The notes under the pieces are model-generated. The model did not search any database. It worked only from the letters and a program-made list of their open reading frames with translations, and was not told where the DNA came from. From assembly GCA_003194525.1 (NCBI GenBank), contig NBIV01000010.1, positions 496,001 to 560,000 of the forward strand: a DNA stretch of 64,000 nt, given 5' to 3'. The translations under genes were made by a program, and so were the position numbers. This document shows, in pieces, positions 57,472-64,000 of this stretch. Origin of the DNA: Gracilariopsis chorda (taxonomy: Eukaryota > Rhodophyta > Florideophyceae > Gracilariales > Gracilariaceae). How positions within the stretch are numbered: position 1 is the first letter of the stretch; every line of letters starts with the position of its first letter.

Positions 57472-58258
57472 ATGTCAAGCGGATCCGTGAATGATGAGGA
57501 GCTCCTGGCGTTGTTGGATAAAGCGGAGATGAAAGAGGTGCCGGAGACGCCTCCGGGGGAGAAGAGGGATGAGAAAGGGGATGGTGATGGTGAAAGGCGT
57601 GAGGAAAAGGAGGTTGTTGGGCTCGGGGAGCTAGAGGTTGGGACGATGATGGGAGGGGATGGTGGGGAGGGAGGTGCAGGTGAGGGTGGTCGAGGAGGAG
57701 GGGTAGGGGGAGGTGAAGGGAGACGAATGGATGGGTTCTACCGCGATGTGAAGGAACTATTGAGGAGCGCTGGGGGAGGGCTTAAAGGAGCGTTTGGATG
57801 AGTGTATTGAGGAGGTTGTCGTGGATTTGGGAGGGATGGTTCTGAGTGCTTCGGAGGAAGGAGTGCCGATGGGTGCTGTGGCTGAGTTGCGCCGGAGGGT
57901 GAGGGAGGCTGGGGTGTGGGCAGAGCAGCACGTCGATGGGGTTGTGGCGTGTGTGGGAGAGGAGCTGGGGAGGCTGTGGAAGGAGAATGAGGAGTTGCGA
58001 GGACCGATTTTGGAGTTGGAGAAGCGGCTTTTACTGGTGGACAGGGCTGTGCATTTAGGAGAGGATATGCGGAATTAGATGTGTAGAGGTGGAGGGGAAG
58101 GTGGGGTGGGAGGTGCTGTGGGGAGTGGGTCTCCAGTTACTCCTGGAGGTAGAGGGGTCGTGAAAAGGAGGTTAGAGGAGAAGGACGAAGAAGGATTGGA
58201 GGTTAAGAGTCAATTGAAGAGGAGGCAGGGAAAGTGGGAAGAGGGAGAAGAAGGCTAG
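57472..58258 (+). pseudogene. Acidic/Gly-rich coiled-coil ORF with one frameshift
   Basis: From ATG 57472 the frame has an acidic Glu/Asp/Lys region and a Gly/Glu-rich run. Near 57790 the coding signal moves to another frame, continuing through a leucine heptad region ending in L-E-K-R-L-L-L-V-D. A TAG at 58076-58078 is followed in frame by a Gly-rich and then a Lys/Arg/Glu-rich tail to 58258. With both lesions discounted it is a nuclear-type coiled-coil protein of about 260 residues. In style it resembles the minus-strand ORF at 49646-51650. Function not recognised; a sequencing error in the G-rich run is possible. Confidence 0.5.
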
Positions 58259-58456
58259 TGATGTTTAGGAGTGTCGTTGAGGCTGTTAGGACGACGGAAT
58301 GGGTGGTAAAGGAATCTGATGCGCTGTGCGTCGGGTGTGTGAGAACGGAGACAGCTGCCCAGATGAGTTCCTGAGGATGAGTTGGAAGTCAAACTAGGGC
58401 AGTATGAAGTTTGAAATTCAAAAGATGGAAATAAACATGTTAGTTTTGGTTGGGTG

Positions 58457-58499
58457 CTCGAAATGGCACTGGCCGCTGCGCGGCCATCGCCATTTCGAG
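58457..58499. repeat. 43-bp hairpin
   Basis: Arms CTCGAAATGGC and GCCATTTCGAG are perfect. After two mismatched positions the stem continues with TGGCCGC/GCGGCCA around a TGC loop. It lies about 200 bp after the coiled-coil ORF and could be a 3'-end structure or a tiny foldback element. Confidence 0.8.
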
Positions 58500-59324
58500 A
58501 TCTGTATTTAGCTTTTAGTGGAGAATGAACTTGCTCCAAACTTGAAACTAGCGATGCGCAGTGCAGGTGAGGCAAGGCTCTGTAAGATATGGAGGTGTGA
58601 ATTCCAAAAAATACTTTTTTTTACTTGGCAAGCGCCAGAAACTAGTAGAATCTATCATTTTCGTAGTATTTTTGAGCTTTTGCCTAAGAAACTTGCGATC
58701 TAGCACCTCTATCTAGCATTCCGAGAACACCGACGATGTACAAAATAATTCAGAGCACCTCTTTGGCTTGAAATGCACTGAGATTGCCGCCAAACTTGAG
58801 TTCCAGGAGAGAAATACTCCGCATCATCACATTCTTCTTTTGTTGGAGGGGGCGTAATTGAAGATCCTAAGATCATTGACATTTTGATTAAAGCCGAACT
58901 GCCTCGGGGTGACTCCCCTGAAGACCAGGAACTCCAAAAATTGATGAAGAAATTCAATATGCACAGACATTCTCCATAGGGCCGTGGTCGTACCTCTGAC
59001 GGGAGGTGCAAATATGGGTATGATCGACAAGAATTTGTGGCTTAAACAACGATATATTAGTACAAAAACCGAGTGACCTTGTAGTAAAACCAATCGGGTG
59101 TCAAGTACCAGCGGGGTAGTCCGTTTGGAAAACATTTGGCGAGAGCCCGACGAGGGCTCGACCTGAAGGGTGGAATTTGGGTAACCGAATGGGTTTGGCA
59201 GCCCCAAACCAATAGGGGCGCAAGATAGCCAGGCGGGCTTACCGTAACCAATTGTTAGTGTTGGTAGTACGGCACACACGAGTTAGTAAATCCTGAATAG
59301 TCTTAGCTAAACCAAGAGGTTGAC
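58500..59324. other. Stretch with a possible gene fragment only
   Basis: On +, about 58800-58980 encodes a coherent charged helical stretch (I-I-D-I-L-I-K-A-E-L ... E-L-Q-K-L-M-K-K-F) ending at a stop, probably the remnant of a gene I cannot name. The overlapping minus-strand 150-codon frame (58827-59279) is probably its shadow. Confidence 0.35.
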
Positions 59325-60084
59325 TGTAGAAACCAGTTGGTATCACACTTAGCAAGAAATGCTTGCCTTTACCACACTTGGTGAGGGAGCGCTGCACCCA
59401 CCTTAAGGGTGAGCGAGGCCCAACCTTAGGTGCACTCGGCTACGTGGCATACGTTGGAGCCGGCCATAGGGGCCTGGCCCCACACCACAGTAGCGGGGTG
59501 TCACTACCTATCTAGAATAATTAAATAAATTAGTAAATTAGTTAGTTAGCCACTCTAACCCAAGTGGCACACTCACCAATTGGTCCAGCTCGCGTTGCAC
59601 TGCCCATGTGGTCAGATCTCACTGTATCACAGACCACCGTTCTACCAACTGGTACGCCCTCGTGGTTGTACACCTTAGCCCGACGGCCAGTGCCAGTGAA
59701 CCAGTTTTAGCGGCAAGTCCGGCGCGTGGCACAGCGTGCTTAGTCATTTGGTAGTCGGCTCTACTGTTGGCCATGCATCTTCCTTATGGTAGATCCAGAC
59801 CCGAGGGTTCCCACGTGGCCTCAACAACACATCCTATACCCGATGGCCACTTGCCTCTTCGGAATAGCGCGACACTCTCCTAAGGGGTTGATCCTTTTAG
59901 TTCCTTTCGGTTGACTCTTCCCCATGGGCGCGTCCGAGACAGTGACAATTTCACCACTTGGTTGGCCGACAACTTGAATTCGCGCTGCCCCTTCACGGTT
60001 TCGGATCCCTGCATTAGACGTCTCTAAGTTTGTTCGGTATTACCCCTTTGGTATATTGTAGGTGCGACGTAGCCGCGCCACGCA
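59325..60084 (+). repeat. LTR of a third gypsy-like element
   Basis: It starts TGTAGAAACC, comparable with TGTAGTGC of the chromovirus LTR. At the same relative offsets it shares ACGTGGCA-T/C-ACG, CCACAGTAG-C/G-type sequence and then an AT-rich block (59512-59550). Perfect or near-perfect CCA/TGG palindromes occur repeatedly: 59332-59341, 59575-59584 and 59644-59653. The right end (CGCA, 60084) is a guess based on the CA terminus and the following TGG at 60094. No second LTR is in the window. Confidence 0.5.
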
Positions 60085-60131
60085 AATACCCGATGGTCTT
60101 TCTCCCAATTAGTTAGTCCTGATTCGACACG

Positions 60132-62623
60132 TCATGCGTCTCCCACCCGAAGAAGTGGTAAAACTTTTGGACTTGGGAAAGCGAGAGGCCTCGCTAGCAA
60201 ACCACCATTTGGTTCTGGGGAGGCGCCACCACGGCGTCATGCTCCTCTCACGCGACACAGGACATCGATTCCAATGGGGATGGGCCTGATACCCACTAAG
60301 TTCACTCCGGGCGGATGGAACCGTCTTTCACCCTTTGGCGCTTTCTCGGTGCCTCGAGGCCGTTCACCGATGGGTCGCAGCCAACAGGCAATGGGACTCC
60401 TCCAGCAGTCACAGAACCAGGTCCCGATCCCTATTTTACCACTCGAGACGACTCCCCTGGTCGGTCTCTCTCCTCTTCGCCAATCGGATTTCACACAGGC
60501 CCAATTGTTTTGGCGTCCGCAATGAATATTCATCCTCGGAAGGGTCTGTATGGGGGCATTTCCAAATAGGTTACTCGCTCCCAATCCCGGGAAGGTTCGC
60601 AGACTTCCAGTAGTGGTCGGGGCCACGGTCGCAGACACCCTACGGCTTCTCAGAGCAACCATTCAGACCCGGTTCCGATTGGTGGGACTTCTCACACCTC
60701 CCCGGCAGCTGTTTCTCTTCTGGGTCGGCCTTTTCAACGTACTCTTCCTGTTGGTGAACTATTTCACTGCCAAAGCGGTTATGGAACCGCTCTGGAGGAC
60801 GCTGAACCCCGCATCTTCGATTCCAATTATTGGCCTATCAATACCAACTGGGTTCAGGCTGCGAACGAATACCATCGACCCTCCTTAGACACCTATGTCA
60901 CTCACAACCGATTGGATTGCGAACGCCTTGTGCAGATTCCCACATATAGGCTCCTCCACCACCTGGTAGCCGAAACCGGCAGCTCAACCGATCGGCGGTG
61001 TTTGATGCCAAGCGCCGTCATACATCCTTCGTGTATGCTTTACCCACCATGGTTCCGTCTGACCTTCCCTTCGTCCGCGGTCTCCAAGAGGTGAGTTACT
61101 TCCGCCGAGTGGTTTGGTGCCTATACGATATGGGTCCCCATTCTTCGGCCGTGCGATGTGACTTTGGCTTGGTTTGCTTCGACAAACCGTTGTATACCAA
61201 CTAGTTCATGGACCGTGAAAGGTGGGCTGGGGATTCGGCTGATGAATCCCGCCTATGTCACCGCCGGGCCAACGTGCAGACTATGCACACGTACGACTTA
61301 GTGGAATTCTTCTCGCAAGACGATGCGATGCGCCGTAAGATGTATCTGCCACGACCAAGTCGGTGCGAGCACTACGAAGTATGCCAGATGTTGGACGTCC
61401 CAACCCCTCCGGTTTTAGCCTACTTTGGCAGTGCTATTATAGATAGCTCTCCTTTTGCAGGTACCATTTGGACCATTGCCCTTGCGACGTTTGCGACCAT
61501 GACGGCTCTTCTATTCCTCCAGACCGCTCGAGAGGGCGAGACTTGGGCTACCCGGTCTAATGATCCTACGTTTCTGGCTCACGCTCTGTATCCTGTTAGT
61601 TGTATCTTTCGTATGTCCAAACACCTGGTGGAGACCATACGCAACGAACTTTGCATAGAATGCCTGGTAAGAGATACACCGTACTCGGTCGAGGAGCTCA
61701 CTGCCATTTTGTATGCAGCTGAAAACCACCCCTCGAGAGCAGGACAGGCCTGAATGGTATGGACCCACAAGGAACTTCGCGTAGCTACGACGAAGGGGCA
61801 GAGCCTCCCATCTTTTCGATCAGGACGATGGGGACCACGCAGACGTTGCTATGCTCCAACATTTATAGAGTCTCCTGCGGTGCCTGCGAGCGTCCGCGCA
61901 CCGGCTACTCTACCTACTGCGGTCGCGCCTCCTACTGGTCTCGGAACTCCTTCCATTCCAGTTGATGAGGCTATTGGTAGTCCATTTCGATCCGTTTCAG
62001 CAGTCGGCCCTTTGGTTCCACGCGATGGCAGGCACCTCAACGGTACCAAAAGTGCTTTGCACCGACTCCATCATGGTTTGCTACGGTACTTCAACCGACT
62101 GCGTCCTGCGAATGCCATTGTGGCCATTGATGCCCTGACCAGTTATCTTCCGGTCTGGGCACGCCGGTAGGCTCAAAATGATGGCCTCCGCCGCTTCCGG
62201 GACCACGTCCAGCACGCGCTGTACCAGGCGGTGACCTTCAATGTGGGAGCTCTTTCCCAGGTAATTGACGATAAGACCTCGAATGGTACTTCTTATAACC
62301 AACAGGCTGCCGTGGGGCTGATTCAACCATTCGGTGGTCCAGCCGCGACCAAACCGACCGGCTTTAAACAACGAACTTCCACCGGCTTCAATTCCCATTC
62401 AGGTGTTCCTTCCATGGCTCCACTCGGTACTGCATCCCCTTTGGCTCAACTGACGCAGACCCATCAGGTGTATCCCAATCGTCCTCCACCATTTCCGGTT
62501 ACACAGTTTTTACCAGCTGGTCAAGCTGGTCTCTCGACTGGTACATCTCCCATGGCAGGTACTACTTCTGGTGGTGGCTCCAGTGCCGTTGGGTCGGCTG
62601 GTGGTGGACGTGGCAGGGGATAG
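60132..62623 (+). pseudogene. Gag-like ORF of third element, degenerate
   Basis: ATG 60132 opens 51 codons; coding-like sequence then changes frame several times up to about 60990. From about 60998 to 62623 one frame persists, broken only by TAG near 61202, TGA near 61751 and TAG at 62168-62170. It ends in a Gly/Arg-rich tail (G-G-G-R-G-R-G) that may bind RNA in place of a zinc knuckle, of which none is seen. Its position right after the LTR is the main reason to call it gag. No protease or RT follows on this strand. Confidence 0.45.
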
Positions 62624-62836
62624 AATCCGCCAGTGCTTACGTTACCTCTCGGTCAGGGGAGTCGACGGGGCGGCTATGGTACTTGATCTCCGTCTGGTTA
62701 TGTTCCTTAAGATGCGGTTTTCTTCGTCGTTTTTGCACAATTTTGTGAGTGCCAACATGCGTAAATGTGTTCTGTTGTTAGCTGAGTTGTTGTTAGTTTC
62801 TTTTTAGTTATTCACCTCATGTCATTGCTTCAAAAA
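62624..62836. other. Junction between + gag-like ORF and - chromovirus end
   Basis: T-rich, non-coding. On the minus strand it would be the start of a 3' LTR following the polypurine tract, but no full LTR fits before the + ORF, so one of the two elements is truncated here. Confidence 0.4.
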
Positions 62837-62853
62837 TTTCTCCCCCCCCCTCC
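62837..62853 (-). promoter_or_regulatory. Polypurine tract of minus-strand element
   Basis: Read on the minus strand the sequence is GGAGGGGGGGGGAGAAA, directly after the pol stop codon (62854-62856), as expected just before a 3' LTR. Confidence 0.65.
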
Positions 62854-64000
62854 TTAGCGTCCATGCACGGCATAAGCGTTGAGGGATCCAGTTGGTGGGG
62901 TTTCATTTCGTTTGCGCCAATACCTTATGAGGATGTTATTGGGTATGTGTTGGGGCGGTTAAATGGTGTCATGGAACGCTATCCACCCATACCACCGTAC
63001 ATGGTACCGAATTCCCGATATGGTGAACTCGTGACCGATGATGGATTCAATGATTACTTCGGTTTCTTTTGGTACATTTCCAAGAGGTTTTGTTGCGTTC
63101 CATTGTGGTGGTGTTCCATTTCCAATTGTTGAAGCAGTGGGAGCGACCGTAGGGTCGGCGGTTACCGTCTTTGCTCCAACTGGTTTAGTGCTCCCGCCGG
63201 GTGACGGACTAGACGGCGAGTCCCTGGGAGCTTGTGGTTACAATTGGGTTGATGGAGCCGGAGCATGGGTTCTCTTTGTTCCACCAAGAACCTTGGTTGG
63301 TACTTTGGCCTGCGGGGCTTTTGTAACCCTATCAACCAAAACGGTGTTCTCTAAACCGCCTTCCAGGATTGTTACCGTGTGTTCGTCCGGTCTCCTAACC
63401 TCGTAAGGAGTTGGCTCCGGCAGTAGTTTGGAGTTTATCTCCTCTGCTACCATCCGGTCCTCGTTCTCGTCCTTCGGGACTGCCTGAGCACCATTTGGTG
63501 GGACATCCACGAAAAAGTAGTCCCCGACTTCCACTTTGATAATTTCTTTCAGCATCTGGTCGAAGTAATTCTTGTACCTCTTCTGGGCTGCGGTCATCTT
63601 TGATGATGCTACAGCAAGGGTTTCCCTCAAACTTCATAGAATATCCCTCTTCACCTGAGCGGCAGATTGTGTCCCAGAGACACGGCGGTTCGTCGGACCA
63701 GCTTGGACAATCATACCTAGAGGGTGTCGTGACAAAACCAAATCAAAGGGAGTGGTTTCTGCTGAGCGATATTCCTGTAGGTTGTAAGCGTACATCAAGG
63801 GCTGTACGAACTCACCCCAATCCGATTGGTGTTCAGCTACGTAATGGCGCAATCGTTCCACATGGGTTTTGTTAAACCTTTCCACTTTCCCATTGGTCTG
63901 GGGGTGGTACGCAGTCGTGAAATAGTGCTTCAAACCTACCATGGTACAAACTGATTCGAAAAACTTCAAAGCCAGGTTAGAAATAATATAGGTGAGGAGG
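62854..64000 (-). pseudogene. pol: Integrase end and chromodomain of a gypsy chromovirus (partial)
   Basis: One minus-strand frame enters from the right window edge. It begins within the integrase core (Y-H-P-Q-T-N-G-K-V-E-R-F with the catalytic Glu), then the C-terminal domain (F-D-L-V-L-S-R-H-P-L-G and D-Y-F-F-V-D). A Pro/Thr-rich linker follows, then a chromodomain at about 63085-62900 (I-I-G-H-E-F, Y-H-V-R-W-Y-G-W ... N-N-I-L-I-R-Y-W). In-frame stops are TGA at 63634-63636, TAA at 63238-63240 and a TAA inside the chromodomain near 62966, where W-E of the D-T-W-E-P motif is lost. The frame ends at TAA 62854-62856. RT and RNase H would lie beyond the window. Confidence 0.85.

Noticed and set aside
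58827..59279. 150-codon minus-strand ORF
   Set aside because: The + strand frame over 58800-58980 looks more protein-like; the minus ORF is probably its shadow plus chance.
1..64000. tRNA, rRNA, snRNA genes and CRISPR arrays
   Set aside because: I found no cloverleaf with a plausible anticodon arm, no rRNA-like stretch and no spaced short direct repeats. The 68-bp minisatellite has no spacers. A covariance-model search would be decisive.

Overview
This is eukaryotic nuclear DNA, dominated by mobile elements. It holds LTR retrotransposons of the Ty3/gypsy type, palindromic MITEs, a zinc-finger DNA-transposase gene, and a few intron-poor or decayed genes. The host is most likely an alga. A florideophyte red alga such as a carrageenophyte would fit the compact single-exon sulfotransferase-like membrane protein and the gypsy-rich repeats, but that is inference; no rRNA or organellar marker is present.

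Layout. (1) 1-860 is a palindrome-rich retroelement remnant. (2) 4142-4999 is the best intact host gene, a type II membrane protein with a sulfotransferase-like loop. Around it lie mostly non-coding sequence, a long hairpin (6439-6497) and a 162-bp MITE with a 5-bp target duplication (6898-7059). (3) 8050-32078 is a head-to-tail array of one gypsy element: five 1066-bp LTRs alternate with four internal regions at a 5740/5741-bp period. All four copies share the same coding lesions. The three inner LTRs are chimeras, right-LTR-like in their 5' part and left-LTR-like in their 3' part, as expected if the array grew by unequal LTR-LTR crossing over. (4) 33290-38400 holds an LTR-like fragment, a 68-bp tandem repeat and a badly decayed ORF. 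(5) 39124-48793 is a second, different full-length gypsy element, a chromovirus with a C-terminal chromodomain. It has 829/828-bp LTRs, a CCTTC target duplication, PBS and PPT, and it sits in frame inside a zinc-finger transposase-like gene (38623-39123 plus 48799-49545). Its LTRs and coding sequence are peppered with short perfect hairpins.

(6) 49646-58258 is a cluster of unusual genes. It contains a decayed coiled-coil ORF (-), then one 1055-codon reading frame (-) that fuses a beta-class DNA amino-methyltransferase to a SET domain. Two direct repeats, each carrying a 157-bp foldback MITE, sit in the divergent promoter region. A small basic ORF, a multi-pass membrane protein and a second coiled-coil ORF follow on the + strand. 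(7) 59325-64000 holds a third palindrome-rich retroelement: LTR plus gag-like ORF on +, facing the integrase-chromodomain end of another copy on -.

Most coding features are broken. The strongest candidates for a novel system are the methyltransferase-SET fusion within the transposase-linked gene cluster and the hairpin-studded chromovirus family.
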